Shown piece by piece: positions 18,033-28,373 of a stretch of DNA of 64,000 nucleotides. Source of the stretch: Flavobacterium frigoris (GTDB lineage Bacteria > Bacteroidota > Bacteroidia > Flavobacteriales > Flavobacteriaceae); NCBI RefSeq assembly GCF_900111075.1, contig NZ_FOFZ01000002.1:186001-250000 (forward strand). The letters run 5' to 3'. Below the pieces are notes generated by a model. It did not search any database, was not told the origin of the DNA, and saw only the letters and a program-made list of their open reading frames with translations. Numbering within the stretch: the stretch's first letter is position 1; each line of letters opens with the position of its first letter. The position numbers and the translations under genes are program-made.

Positions 18033-19529
18033 ATGAAAAAAAAATTAATCTTAACACTAGATCAAGGAACAACTTCGTCTAGAGCAATCGTCTTTAACCA
18101 TGACGGAGAAATAGTGAGTGTTTCACAAAAACCTTTTGAACAGCTATTCCCAAAACCGGGATGGGTCGAACATGATCCTAAAGAAATTTGGTCTTCTCAA
18201 ATCAGTTGCGCTGCAGAGGTGATTGCGAAAGTTGGTATTACAGGCAAAGAAATAGCTGCAATAGGAATCACTAATCAACGCGAAACAACAATAGTTTGGG
18301 ACCGGGAAACTAGCGAGCCATTGTACAACGCCATAGTTTGGCAAGATCGTCGAACAGCAAAATATTGTAATGAATTAAAAGCAGCAGGCCATGCAGACAT
18401 GATTCAAAAAAAGACTGGACTCGTTTTAGACGCTTATTTTTCTGGAACAAAAGTAAAATGGATTTTAGACAATGTAGAAGGAGCGCGGGAAAAAGCAGAA
18501 CAAGGAAAGCTATGTTTTGGTACTGTTGACACCTGGCTAATATGGAAACTAACTCGAGGTAAAATGTTCATGACCGATGTTTCTAATGCAAGCCGAACTT
18601 TGTTATTAAACATCCATACCTTAGAATGGGATACGGAACTACTTGAATTATTCGATATACCAAGAGCAATGTTACCAGAGGTAAAACAAAGCAGCGAAGT
18701 ATACGGAGAAACTAGCACTACCCTATTCTCTACAAAAATTCCAATTGCAGGTGTAGCAGGAGATCAACAAGCAGCACTTTTTGGACAATTATGTACCGAA
18801 CCTGGAATGGTAAAAAACACTTATGGAACTGGTTGCTTTATGCTAATGAATACGGGAAACAAACCTGTTTATTCTAAAAATAATTTACTGACTACCGTAG
18901 CTTGGAAAATCAACGGCAAAACAACCTATGCTTTAGAAGGAAGTGTTTTTGTAGGCGGAGCAGCAGTACAATGGTTGCGAGACGGTGCAAAAATGATCGA
19001 TTCAGCAGAAGACATCGAAGCATTAGCCGCAAGTGTACCAGACAATGGAGGTGTTTATTTTGTACCTGCATTAACCGGTTTAGGAGCACCGCATTGGGAT
19101 CAATATGCCAGAGGAGCCATTCTAGGTATTACCAGAGGAACAACAAACGCACACATAGCAAGAGCAACCATAGAAGGAATTACTTATCAAGTATATGACT
19201 TAGTAAAGTCAATGGAAGCCGATTTTGGCGAAAAAGGAAAAGAGTTACGAGTCGATGGTGGAGCAGCTGTTAATAATTTAATGATGCAATTTCAATCTGA
19301 TTTGTTTGGCTTTAATGTAATCCGACCGAAGATGCTTGAAACAACAGCACTAGGAGCGGCCTACTTAGCAGGACTGGCTGTCGGTTACTGGAAAAGTATT
19401 GACGAATTACAAGAACAATGGTCTATTGACCGTGTGTTTTCTCCTGAAATGCCAAAAGTCGAAGTAGACAAACTAGTAAGAAACTGGGATAAAGCCGTAG
19501 GACGTGCAGAAAACTGGATCGAAGACTAA
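18033..19529 (+). CDS. glpK: Glycerol kinase
   Basis: This 498-residue FGGY-family kinase makes glycerol 3-phosphate from glycerol and ATP, trapping glycerol that enters by GlpF. The N-terminal phosphate loop [13 protein letters not shown], the glycerol-contact region NQRETT and WQDRRT, and the C-terminal FGGY signature region ([15 protein letters not shown] with [14 protein letters not shown]) are all visible. The length equals the usual 495-505. It lies 26 bp after glpD and 24 bp before glpF, consistent with one transcript. Confidence 0.96.
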   Translation: MKKKLILTLDQGTTSSRAIVFNHDGEIVSVSQKPFEQLFPKPGWVEHDPKEIWSSQISCAAEVIAKVGITGKEIAAIGITNQRETTIVWDRETSEPLYNAIVWQDRRTAKYCNELKAAGHADMIQKKTGLVLDAYFSGTKVKWILDNVEGAREKAEQGKLCFGTVDTWLIWKLTRGKMFMTDVSNASRTLLLNIHTLEWDTELLELFDIPRAMLPEVKQSSEVYGETSTTLFSTKIPIAGVAGDQQAALFGQLCTEPGMVKNTYGTGCFMLMNTGNKPVYSKNNLLTTVAWKINGKTTYALEGSVFVGGAAVQWLRDGAKMIDSAEDIEALAASVPDNGGVYFVPALTGLGAPHWDQYARGAILGITRGTTNAHIARATIEGITYQVYDLVKSMEADFGEKGKELRVDGGAAVNNLMMQFQSDLFGFNVIRPKMLETTALGAAYLAGLAVGYWKSIDELQEQWSIDRVFSPEMPKVEVDKLVRNWDKAVGRAENWIED

Positions 19530-19553
19530 CTATAAATCATAAAAACATAAGAT

Positions 19554-20282
19554 ATGACACCATTTATAGCCGAAATAATTGGCACGATGTTAATGATTCT
19601 ATTAGGAAACGGAGTTGTTGCAAACGTAGTTCTTAAAGGAACAAAAGGAAATAATTCAGGATGGATTGTAATTACTACCGCATGGGCATTTGCCGTTTTT
19701 GTAGGCGTAGTTGTCGCAGGACCAGTAAGTGGCGCGCATTTAAACCCCATCGTTACACTTGGACTAGCACTTATAGGCAAATTTGCTTGGAGCCAAGTAG
19801 CAACTTATGTTACTGCCCAAATAATTGGAGCTATGCTAGGCGCTTTTCTAGTTTGGCTCTCTCACAAAGATCATTTTGCCGCTACAGAAGATGAAACTGG
19901 AAAATTAGCTTGCTTTAGCACAGTACCAGCGATACGAAATTATTCTTCTAATTTAATCAGTGAAATCATAGGGACATTTGTCTTAATATTTGTAATTTTT
20001 TATCTTGGAGGACCAGAAATTAGTATGGCAGTTGCTGTAGATGCTAAAATTGGATTAGGTTCGATAGGCGCTCTACCGGTTGCAATTCTAGTATGGGCGA
20101 TTGGATTAAGCCTAGGTGGGACAACGGGATATGCTATAAATCCAGCAAGAGACTTAAGTCCAAGAATTGTGCACTCCTTACTTCTTAAAGGGAGTAGCGA
20201 CTGGAGTTATGCTTGGGTACCAATTGTCGGTCCGATAATAGGATCAAGTTTAGCTTCATTATGCTATTTAATGCTCAGTTAA
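19554..20282 (+). CDS. glpF: MIP-family glycerol facilitator / aquaglyceroporin
   Basis: This 242-residue inner-membrane channel has six predicted helices and two half-helices. The second pore motif is a normal NPARD at 196-200, with the arginine expected in aquaglyceroporins. The first pore motif reads NPI (64-66, GAHLNPIVTLG) instead of NPA, a substitution at the tip of the half-helix. It sits directly after glpK, so glycerol uptake is the natural function. The overlapping longer frame that begins inside this gene is not used: the next gene starts at 20309. Confidence 0.93.
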   Translation: MTPFIAEIIGTMLMILLGNGVVANVVLKGTKGNNSGWIVITTAWAFAVFVGVVVAGPVSGAHLNPIVTLGLALIGKFAWSQVATYVTAQIIGAMLGAFLVWLSHKDHFAATEDETGKLACFSTVPAIRNYSSNLISEIIGTFVLIFVIFYLGGPEISMAVAVDAKIGLGSIGALPVAILVWAIGLSLGGTTGYAINPARDLSPRIVHSLLLKGSSDWSYAWVPIVGPIIGSSLASLCYLMLS

Positions 20283-20308
20283 AACCTCACTTACATAGAT
20301 CAAATAAA

Positions 20309-21100
20309 ATGAAAAAAGCACTAATTGTCGCTGTAATTTTACTTACAGGATTAACTGGATACGCTCAAAAAACAGCTATTTCAGACACAATAGAAACACC
20401 TAAGCAAGAGATCAAAAAATCTCGATTAGACTTTAATGTCAATCTTAGAACGAGCCACCTTTGGAGAGGCTTGGTGATCAACGACGGGATGACTGCCACC
20501 GGTTACCTCCATTATGCCCTAGACAAAAAACAACACTTTACCGTTGGTTTTTGGGGAGGAGCAGGATTTGCTGGTAACTATACTGAAATAAATTATTTTG
20601 TTCAATACCAAAAAAATGACTTATCCATTGGTTTATGGAATCTATTTAACACTAAGGGAATAGAAAATCCAGAGGTGTTCAATTATGATAAAAACACTAC
20701 CACACATCTCATCGATTTAAGAACATCCTACCGCTTTCCATCGACATTTCCACTGCGAGTTGAGGCAGACGTATTACTGTATAGCGGTTTAAACGATCGC
20801 GAACTAAACAACGAAAATCAGTACCGAAGCAGATACTCCACTTACGTGGAAGTAAGCTACCCAATTATTAGAGACCAAAAAGTAAATTTAAATCTATTTC
20901 TGGGAGCAGCCTTTCCAATAATTGGAAGCAAACATTTACATACTAGCAACGTCGAAAGTAATTTTGATATTGTAAACGCAGGAATGGCACTCACCAAAAA
21001 TATTGAAATATTTGATTATAAATTACCTGTTTCTGCAACCGCTATGTGGAATCCTGCTAACAAAATTGCAAGAATCCAGTTGGACGTAAGCTTGTTCTAA
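20309..21100 (+). CDS. Predicted outer-membrane beta-barrel protein of the glycerol operon
   Basis: This 263-residue protein begins with a clear signal peptide (KKALIVAVILLTGLTGYAQK). The rest is alternating beta strands rich in aromatic residues and ends in a Phe (LDVSLF), as outer-membrane barrels do. Motifs such as TSHLWRGLVIND resemble the TorF/putative porin families of Gram-negative bacteria. It lies 26 bp after glpF, so it may be an outer-membrane port for glycerol or glycerol phosphodiesters; that is inferred from position alone. The ATG at 20309 is chosen because a signal peptide begins there. A terminator follows. Confidence 0.65.
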   Translation: MKKALIVAVILLTGLTGYAQKTAISDTIETPKQEIKKSRLDFNVNLRTSHLWRGLVINDGMTATGYLHYALDKKQHFTVGFWGGAGFAGNYTEINYFVQYQKNDLSIGLWNLFNTKGIENPEVFNYDKNTTTHLIDLRTSYRFPSTFPLRVEADVLLYSGLNDRELNNENQYRSRYSTYVEVSYPIIRDQKVNLNLFLGAAFPIIGSKHLHTSNVESNFDIVNAGMALTKNIEIFDYKLPVSATAMWNPANKIARIQLDVSLF

Positions 21101-21122
21101 CTTATAATTTTAATTTGTTAGT

Positions 21123-21156
21123 AAAAACTCTCTTTTAGAAATAGGAGGGAGTTTTT
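21123..21156 (+). terminator. Terminator of the glycerol operon
   Basis: AAAACTC with its partner GAGTTTT forms the base of a hairpin 22 bp after the barrel gene stop, followed by a T run. The upper stem (TC against GG) is imperfect. Confidence 0.65.
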
Positions 21157-21180
21157 CATTTCTAAATATAATCTATTCCC

Positions 21181-21263
21181 TAGCCCAGATTAAAGTGAAA
21201 ATCCTTTTCTCTCGTTTCTTTAACGAGAGAAAAGATTGTAACGGAAAGCTGGAAATAGCTCCA
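21181..21263. repeat. Dispersed Flavobacterium-type intergenic palindromic repeat, copy B (short)
   Basis: This compact copy has TAGCCCAGAT, AAATCCTTTT, a strong central stem (TTTTCTCTCGTT / AACGAGAGAAAA, loop of five), then GATTGTAACGGAAAGC and TGGAAATAGCTCC. It keeps the two ends of copies A and C but lacks the internal GAGCGACC...GGAAGCTC stem. The stem could also act as a terminator. Confidence 0.7.
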
Positions 21264-21318
21264 TACTACGATTATGCAAGCTAATACAAATAAAAACCAA
21301 AAACATTGTTAAATCTTC

Positions 21319-21337
21319 ATATGACATCTTGTCATAT
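21319..21337. promoter_or_regulatory. Perfect palindrome over the miaB promoter, candidate operator
   Basis: ATATGACATCTTGTCATAT is a perfect 8-bp inverted repeat with a 3-bp centre. It covers the TTG at 21329-21331 that would serve as the -33 element of the miaB promoter, a placement typical of repressor sites. No regulator gene adjoins it. Confidence 0.45.
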
Positions 21338-21360
21338 CTATTGCGATTGCCTTATCTTTG
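21329..21360 (+). promoter_or_regulatory. Bacteroidota-type promoter of miaB
   Basis: TTG at 21329-21331 is followed, after 21 bp, by TATCTTTG at 21353-21360, an exact match to the TAnnTTTG -7 element of Flavobacterium. The spacing is 2 bp longer than the usual 19. The miaB start is 15 bp beyond. Confidence 0.55.
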
Positions 21361-21374
21361 TGGCTTGAAAAAAT

Positions 21375-22823
21375 ATGATGGAAAAGATAATTGAAGAAAG
21401 CAAACAAGGCGAAAGTCTTGTACTGGAAAACAAACCCGAGAATACTAAAAAACTCTTTATAGAAAGCTATGGCTGTGCGATGAATTTTTCGGACAGTGAA
21501 ATTGTAGCTTCCATATTGTCCACGAACGGATACAATACTACTCAAATTCTAGAAGAAGCCGATTTAGTTCTAGTAAATACCTGTTCCATTCGTGATAAAG
21601 CAGAGCAAACAGTAAGGAAACGGTTAGAGAAATACAATGCTGTGAAGCGTATTAACCCAAAAATGAAGGTTGGGGTTTTAGGTTGTATGGCAGAACGTTT
21701 GAAAGACAAATTCCTAGAAGAAGAAAAAATTGTGGATCTAGTTGTGGGTCCTGACGCCTATAAAGACTTACCTAATTTATTGGCAGAAGTTGAAGAAGGA
21801 CGTGACGCCATCAACGTGATTTTATCTAAGGATGAAACTTACGGAGATATTTCACCGGTGCGATTGATGAGTAACGGTATTACCGCTTTGGTTTCCATCA
21901 CTCGTGGTTGTGATAATATGTGTACGTTTTGTGTGGTCCCTTTTACACGCGGACGCGAACGCAGCCGTGAACCACAAAGTATAATGAAGGAAATTCAGGA
22001 TTTGTGGGACAAAGGCTTTAAGGAAATCACGCTTCTTGGGCAAAATGTGGACAGCTACCTTTGGTATGGTGGCGGATTAAAAAAAGATTTCGCGACCGCT
22101 TCTGAAATGCAAAAAGCAACTGCCGTTGATTTTGACCAATTATTAGAAATGGTGGCTATTGGTTTTCCAAAGATGCGTATTCGCTTTTCGACTTCAAATC
22201 CGCAGGATATGCACGAAAGCGTTTTGCACGTAATTGCAAAACATCCTAATATTTGCAAACACATTCATTTACCAGTTCAATCAGGAAGCAATAGAATCTT
22301 GAAGGAAATGAACCGTTTGCATACCCGTGAAGAATATATGACTTTGATTGACAAAATAAGGACTATCATTCCAAACGGATCTATTTCACAAGATATGATT
22401 GCTGGCTTTCCCACGGAAACAGAACAAGACCATCAAGACACCTTGAGCTTAATGGAGTATGTGCGATATAATTTTGGATACATGTACTCCTACTCTGAAA
22501 GACCTGGAACATTGGCAGGAAGAAAAATGGAAGACGATGTAACTGATGAAACCAAAGCTAGAAGATTACAAGAAATTGTAGACTTGCAACAAAAACACGC
22601 TTGGTCGCGCTCTGAAGAATTTATTGGACAAACGGTAGAGGTTTTAGTCGAAAAAGTTTCTAAAAAATCTACTGAAGAATTTTCTGGAAGAAACTCACAA
22701 AGTATCACAGTAGTTTTCCCGAAAGAAGCGTACGCTATTGGTGACTTTGTAAATGTAAAAATAACATCTTGTACTAGCGGAACTCTCAAAGGGGAAGCAG
22801 TGGGATTTAGTGAAATGAATTAA
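21375..22823 (+). CDS. miaB: tRNA-2-methylthio-N6-dimethylallyladenosine synthase MiaB
   Basis: This 482-residue radical SAM methylthiotransferase adds the methylthio group to i6A37 of tRNAs that read codons beginning with U. The N-terminal cluster-binding cysteines are Cys34, Cys70 and Cys104. The radical SAM cysteines are Cys179, Cys183 and Cys186 (CDNMCTFC). A C-terminal TRAM domain (about 410-478) completes the protein. Two ATGs are adjacent at 21375 and 21378; which is used cannot be told. It heads a group continuing with a sigma-54-type regulator, lptE, an unknown gene and secG, and sits behind a promoter covered by a palindrome. Confidence 0.95.
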   Translation: MMEKIIEESKQGESLVLENKPENTKKLFIESYGCAMNFSDSEIVASILSTNGYNTTQILEEADLVLVNTCSIRDKAEQTVRKRLEKYNAVKRINPKMKVGVLGCMAERLKDKFLEEEKIVDLVVGPDAYKDLPNLLAEVEEGRDAINVILSKDETYGDISPVRLMSNGITALVSITRGCDNMCTFCVVPFTRGRERSREPQSIMKEIQDLWDKGFKEITLLGQNVDSYLWYGGGLKKDFATASEMQKATAVDFDQLLEMVAIGFPKMRIRFSTSNPQDMHESVLHVIAKHPNICKHIHLPVQSGSNRILKEMNRLHTREEYMTLIDKIRTIIPNGSISQDMIAGFPTETEQDHQDTLSLMEYVRYNFGYMYSYSERPGTLAGRKMEDDVTDETKARRLQEIVDLQQKHAWSRSEEFIGQTVEVLVEKVSKKSTEEFSGRNSQSITVVFPKEAYAIGDFVNVKITSCTSGTLKGEAVGFSEMN

Positions 22824-22852
22824 AAAAGTGTGAAGTTTAAACAATATAGAAC

Positions 22853-24112
22853 ATGGATACAGTTCAAGCTATAAAACAACGATTTGAGATTATCGGTAAT
22901 GACCCGAAGCTTAATCGTGCGATAGAAAAAGCCATTCAGGTTGCGCCTACTGACATTTCAGTATTAGTCGTGGGTGAAAGTGGTGTTGGAAAAGAAAGCA
23001 TTCCCAAAATCATACATTCCCTTTCACACAGAAAACACGGGAAATACATTGCTGTAAACTGTGGTGCTATACCAGAAGGAACAATTGACAGTGAACTTTT
23101 TGGTCATGAGAAAGGTGCTTTTACAGGAGCAACAAGTACTCGTGAAGGCTATTTTGAAGTAGCGGATGGCGGAACTATTTTTCTTGATGAAGTTGGCGAG
23201 CTCCCGTTAACAACTCAAGTTCGATTACTTCGTATTCTAGAAAATGGCGAATTTATGAAAGTTGGTTCTTCTCAAGTTCAAAAAACAGATGTGAGAATTG
23301 TAGCCGCTACCAATGTCAATTTATTTGATGCTATCGAAAAAGGAAAATTTAGAGAAGACTTATATTACCGTTTAAGTACCGTTGACATTTTACTGCCTCC
23401 ATTGCGAGACAGAAAAGATGACATTCATTTATTATTCAGAAAATTTGCTGCTGACTTTGCCTTCAAATACAAAATGCCTCCACTAAAACTGGATGAAGGC
23501 GCAGTGCAAGTATTACAAAAATTTCGCTGGAGCGGAAACATTCGTCAGCTGCGTAATGTTGCTGAACAGGTTTCTGTTCTAGAGACTAATCGCGACATTA
23601 CTGCTGCTGTTTTACAATCTTATTTACCTTCTGAAGGAAGTAATTTACCTTCAGTAATAAAAGATAAGAAAAGCGAGAGCGATTTTAGTAACGAAAGAGA
23701 AATTTTGTACAAAGTCCTTTTTGACATGAAAAGCGATTTACATGATCTAAAAAAACTTACTTTAGAATTGATGGAAAATGGCAGTTCTAAAGTTCAGGAA
23801 ACCAATAAAAACCTGATTACAAAAATATATGGATCTAAAGAAAATGATAATGAAATTGACTTTGAAGAAGAACCGAGAACAGCCTTAATTTCGAGCCAAA
23901 GCAATGAAGGAAACTATCAGGAGAATGACGATAATTACCTTTTTGCAGAAACTGTGGAAGAGGAAGAAGAAGTATTGAGATTAGAGCAAAAGGAAATCGA
24001 AATGATTAAAAAATCATTAGAGAAAAATAAAGGAAAAAGAAAAGCAGCAGCAGATGAATTAGGTATTTCTGAAAGGACTTTATATCGAAAAATCAAACAA
24101 TTCGATTTGTAA
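22853..24112 (+). CDS. Sigma-54-dependent activator without receiver domain
   Basis: This 419-residue protein has an AAA+ sigma-54-interaction domain from the N-terminus: Walker A GESGVGKES (41-49), the sigma-54-contacting loop GAFTGA (88-93), a Walker B region GGTIFLDEVGEL and arginine-finger region REDLYYRLS. It has no receiver or other sensor domain ahead. An acidic linker (about 280-370) leads to a Fis-type DNA-binding helix-turn-helix (LGISERTLYRKIKQF) at the end. Activity must therefore be set by expression or a partner. It lies 29 bp after miaB. A candidate sigma-54-like promoter precedes groES 2 kb downstream; a link is speculative. Confidence 0.92.
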   Translation: MDTVQAIKQRFEIIGNDPKLNRAIEKAIQVAPTDISVLVVGESGVGKESIPKIIHSLSHRKHGKYIAVNCGAIPEGTIDSELFGHEKGAFTGATSTREGYFEVADGGTIFLDEVGELPLTTQVRLLRILENGEFMKVGSSQVQKTDVRIVAATNVNLFDAIEKGKFREDLYYRLSTVDILLPPLRDRKDDIHLLFRKFAADFAFKYKMPPLKLDEGAVQVLQKFRWSGNIRQLRNVAEQVSVLETNRDITAAVLQSYLPSEGSNLPSVIKDKKSESDFSNEREILYKVLFDMKSDLHDLKKLTLELMENGSSKVQETNKNLITKIYGSKENDNEIDFEEEPRTALISSQSNEGNYQENDDNYLFAETVEEEEEVLRLEQKEIEMIKKSLEKNKGKRKAAADELGISERTLYRKIKQFDL

Positions 24113-24235
24113 CACAAATAAAACGTCAAAAATCAATTCTATAATCCAAATTAGTATATTTGGCAAAATTGAAAATTATAAATTCGATCGAGTTGGAATT
24201 TGAATTTTCAAAAATTGGAACTTTCAAAACTAAAT

Positions 24236-24739
24236 ATGAAAAAAATATATTCTTTACTAGCCCTATTTTCGTTATTTATTTTAACTGGTTGCTCGGTATA
24301 TAACTTTACGGGTACCGGAAAGATCGATGCGAAAACATTTCAAGTAAACTTTTTCCAAAATAATGCAGAGCTAGTTGAACCTGGAATTGATAGAACCTTT
24401 ACACTTGCCTTACAAGATATAATCCAGAATCAAACTAATCTAAATTTAACAAAAAATGGCGGCGATTTAACTTACGAAGGAGAGATTGTCGATTATAGAA
24501 TAAGCCCAATGACAGCTACTGCAGATCAGCAAGCTGCTCAGAATCGATTAAAAATTAGAATAAACGTTCGATTTACTAATAGAAATAAGGAAATCGATAA
24601 TTTCGAAAAAACGTTTGAGTTCTTTTATGATTATCCAGCTGCTCAACAACTTTCTGGTGCCACTTTAAATAGTGCCATTAAAATAATTTTTGAAAGAATC
24701 ACACAAGACATATTTAATGAATCCCTAGCAAAATGGTAA
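24236..24739 (+). CDS. lptE: LptE-family outer-membrane lipoprotein
   Basis: This 167-residue lipoprotein has a signal peptide ending in the lipobox LTGC (Cys19). LptE plugs the LptD barrel and helps insert lipopolysaccharide in the outer leaflet. The pattern after the lipobox (SVYNFTGTGKID, VNFFQNNAELVEPG, then RTFTLALQDIIQNQTNLNL and a two-strand/helix end) is that of Bacteroidota LptE. The ATG at 24236 is used because the signal peptide starts there; the 12 residues before it do not fit. It is the third gene of the miaB-secG group. Confidence 0.85.
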   Translation: MKKIYSLLALFSLFILTGCSVYNFTGTGKIDAKTFQVNFFQNNAELVEPGIDRTFTLALQDIIQNQTNLNLTKNGGDLTYEGEIVDYRISPMTATADQQAAQNRLKIRINVRFTNRNKEIDNFEKTFEFFYDYPAAQQLSGATLNSAIKIIFERITQDIFNESLAKW

Positions 24740-24780
24740 TCATTCCTAGCAATTCGATTTAAAAAATCTGAAATCTGAAA

Positions 24781-25632
24781 ATGAACGTAACTACTTATAC
24801 AACCTTAATCAATAAACCAAACACTATTTCTGAGCTACAAACTTTAGCTTTAGAAAAAGTACTGGATGAATTTCCTTTTTTTCAAAGCGCAAGAGCTTTG
24901 CGATTAAAAGGACTATACAGCCAAAATAGTTTTAAGTATAATTTTGCTTTAAAAGTTACGGCAGCACATACAGCTGACAGAACGGTATTGTTTGACTTCA
25001 TAACTTCGGAGAGCTTTACCGCCATTCAAAAAGAATTGTATGATAAAAAAGCACTTGAGCTTCTAGATATAGATGTTGTTGACGGCGAAATAATTACTCC
25101 TCAAGAGAAATCAGAGCCTAAAAAGAACACATTAGAACAATCTATTCTAACCTCTATAAAAGAATCCACTGTTGCTGACCTGACTGTTAATTTAAATCTT
25201 GTTGAGGAGAAACTAGCCATCGGTACTCCCTTAGATTTTTCAAAGAACGAGCAACATTCTTTCCAGGAATGGCTACAATTATCCAGAACACAACCGATCG
25301 ACAGGGAGAATGAAAAAATTAACACCCCACAACCGATACCACAAAACGAGGGTAAAAAGAAAAAAGCAGCATTAATCGATAAGTTTATTGAAACTAGCCC
25401 AAAGATTTTGCCAGTTAAACATGGAGTAGGCTCTACCGTTCGAATTGAAATAAATACGAACGACCATTCGTCGCTAATGACCGAAACTTTAGCCAAGGTA
25501 TATTTAGAACAAAAAAAATATCAAAAAGCAATTCAAGCTTATGAAATATTAATTTTGAAATATCCAGAAAAAAGTAGTTTCTTTGCAAACCGTATAGCGG
25601 ATATTAAGATTTTACAACAAAATAATAATTAA
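24781..25632 (+). CDS. Conserved unknown protein with C-terminal TPR-like repeat
   Basis: I do not recognise the function of this 283-residue protein. It has no signal peptide or membrane segment. The N-terminal half is helical (TTLINKPNTISELQTLALEKVLDEFPFFQSARALRLKGL). A charged linker follows (about 100-210). The C-terminus (SLMTETLAKVYLEQKKYQKAIQAYEILILKYPEKSSFFANRI) reads like one tetratricopeptide repeat plus a partner helix, suggesting a protein-binding role. It is 41 bp after lptE and 3 bp before secG, so it is very likely co-transcribed with them. Confidence 0.7.
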   Translation: MNVTTYTTLINKPNTISELQTLALEKVLDEFPFFQSARALRLKGLYSQNSFKYNFALKVTAAHTADRTVLFDFITSESFTAIQKELYDKKALELLDIDVVDGEIITPQEKSEPKKNTLEQSILTSIKESTVADLTVNLNLVEEKLAIGTPLDFSKNEQHSFQEWLQLSRTQPIDRENEKINTPQPIPQNEGKKKKAALIDKFIETSPKILPVKHGVGSTVRIEINTNDHSSLMTETLAKVYLEQKKYQKAIQAYEILILKYPEKSSFFANRIADIKILQQNNN

Positions 25633-25635
25633 ACA

Positions 25636-25962
25636 ATGAGCACATTTTCAATTTTTTTAGTTTTAATAACAATAGTTTGTTTTCTATTGATTGTAGTAAT
25701 AATGGTTCAAAACCCTAAAGGCGGTGGACTATCATCTACAATAGGTGGTTCTCAAATGTTAGGTGGAGTACAAAAAACAACTGACTTTTTAGATAAAAGC
25801 ACTTGGACACTAGCTACAATACTAATAGCGTTAATATTATTATCAAGTTTAAGTTTCACAGGAACATTAAGCGATACGGATTCTAAAATTATTGATAACA
25901 CAGAAAATGCAGCTCCAGTTGTACCTACTACACCAATACAAGACGTACCAGCTACAAAATAA
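25636..25962 (+). CDS. secG: Protein translocase subunit SecG
   Basis: This 108-residue small subunit of the SecYEG inner-membrane channel has two transmembrane helices (about 3-22 and 55-75). Between them lies the family motif MVQNPKGGGLSSTIGG. The C-terminal tail is short and acidic, ending with Pro/Thr-rich residues. The start is 3 bp after the previous gene's stop, suggesting translational coupling. A strong terminator follows 17 bp after the stop, closing this transcription unit before groES. Confidence 0.93.
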   Translation: MSTFSIFLVLITIVCFLLIVVIMVQNPKGGGLSSTIGGSQMLGGVQKTTDFLDKSTWTLATILIALILLSSLSFTGTLSDTDSKIIDNTENAAPVVPTTPIQDVPATK

Positions 25963-25979
25963 TCTATCACCTATATTAT

Positions 25980-26013
25980 AAAAAATGCCAGCCTGTCAAA
26001 GCTGGCATTTTTT
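25980..26013. terminator. Terminator between secG and groES
   Basis: Perfect 13-base arms AAAAAATGCCAGC and GCTGGCATTTTTT enclose an 8-base loop, followed by T residues. It separates the miaB-secG unit from the chaperonin operon. Confidence 0.9.
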
Positions 26014-26024
26014 ATAAGAAATTA

Positions 26025-26057
26025 TGTCAGTTCAGCAAGGGTGGCATAATTTCTGAC
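26025..26057 (+). promoter_or_regulatory. Candidate sigma-54-like promoter and upstream site of groESL
   Basis: TGGCATAATTTCTGAC lies 39 bp before the groES start. TGG with CA and a second element 10 bp later resemble the -24/-12 boxes, though the -12 dinucleotide is GA rather than GC. TGTCAG stands 12 bp upstream and CTGAC ends the motif, forming half-sites. No CIRCE repeat is seen. This could equally be a heat-shock regulator site of another kind. Confidence 0.35.
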
Positions 26058-26095
26058 TTTCAATACACACTAATATAATTTAAAAAAAAAAAATC

Positions 26096-26371
26096 ATGGC
26101 TTTAAACATTAAACCACTTTCTGACCGCGTTCTTATAGAACCAGTAGCTGCTGAAACTAAAACTGCGTCAGGGATTTTTATTCCAGATACTGCTAAAGAG
26201 AAACCACAAAAAGGAACTGTTGTTGCAGTTGGAAATGGTACAAAAGAACATACAATGACTGTAAAGGTTGGAGATAGCGTTCTTTACGGAAAATATGCTG
26301 GAACTGAATTGAAATTAGAAGGTAAAGATTATTTGATAATGAGAGAAGATGATATTCTTGCAATAATATAA
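26096..26371 (+). CDS. groES: Co-chaperonin GroES
   Basis: This 91-residue Hsp10 caps the GroEL cage. It begins [19 protein letters not shown] and has the mobile loop [18 protein letters not shown] (about 20-37) that contacts GroEL. The C-terminal [17 protein letters not shown] is typical. A run of 11 adenines precedes the ATG, consistent with the A-rich leaders common in this phylum instead of a Shine-Dalgarno site. It lies 74 bp before groEL on the same transcript. Confidence 0.96.
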   Translation: MALNIKPLSDRVLIEPVAAETKTASGIFIPDTAKEKPQKGTVVAVGNGTKEHTMTVKVGDSVLYGKYAGTELKLEGKDYLIMREDDILAII

Positions 26372-26394
26372 TCGCAAAAATAAATCTAAAATAG

Positions 26395-28074
<1,680 letters not shown>

Positions 28075-28094
28075 TATCAAACCATTTTATATAT

Positions 28095-28130
28095 AAAAAT
28101 CCGTTCTGTTTAATTACAGGACGGATTTTT
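28095..28130. terminator. Terminator of groEL
   Basis: Arms AAAAATCCGTTCTGT and ACAGGACGGATTTTT (one G-T pair) enclose TTAATT, 20 bp after the groEL stop. It closely resembles the second hairpin at 28294-28331. Confidence 0.9.
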
Positions 28131-28155
28131 CATTTATACTGTGATATGCCGAAGT

Positions 28156-28293
28156 ATCAATCCTAAAAAATAATACGTGGAGTATTAGAATATGCTGCGT
28201 CAGTTGTAAAAATGATATTAAAGAAGAAAACACACTTGCAACACCAATGGATGACCTTATGCTGAGAGTATCGCAATACCGAAATCCTTTTAT
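28156..28293 (+). pseudogene. Decayed duplicate of the groEL 3' end
   Basis: Starting with ATCAATCCTAAAAAA this stretch matches groEL from 27925 (ATCGATCCTAAAAAAG). By eye about 45 of the first 52 bases are identical, ending in the block ATGCTGCGTCAGTTG. A 25-30 base gap follows, then ATTAAAGAAGAAAAC matches again, after which similarity fades towards an ATGGATGACC where groEL has its Gly/Met tail. It is frameshifted and has no start, so it cannot be expressed. It is followed by a duplicate of the groEL terminator. Confidence 0.8.
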
Positions 28294-28331
28294 AAAAAAT
28301 CCGTCCCGTTATTACACGGGACGGATTTTTT
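28294..28331. terminator. Second, duplicated groEL-type terminator
   Basis: AAAAAATCCGTCCCGT pairs with ACGGGACGGATTTTTT around TATTAC-type loop bases. Its sequence and place relative to the groEL remnant match the true groEL terminator. It can also end the convergent DedA gene transcript, which stops at 28374. Confidence 0.85.
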
Positions 28332-28373
28332 ATTTTTACTTATATTTGAAAAATACTATTGATTGTTCGTTTT

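Noticed and set aside
20213..20308. Extension of the barrel gene back into glpF
   Set aside because: The added residues are glpF in another frame; a signal peptide begins exactly at the ATG at 20309.
26025..26095. CIRCE-type HrcA operator before groES
   Set aside because: No TTAGCACTC-N9-GAGTGCTAA pattern, even degenerate, is present.
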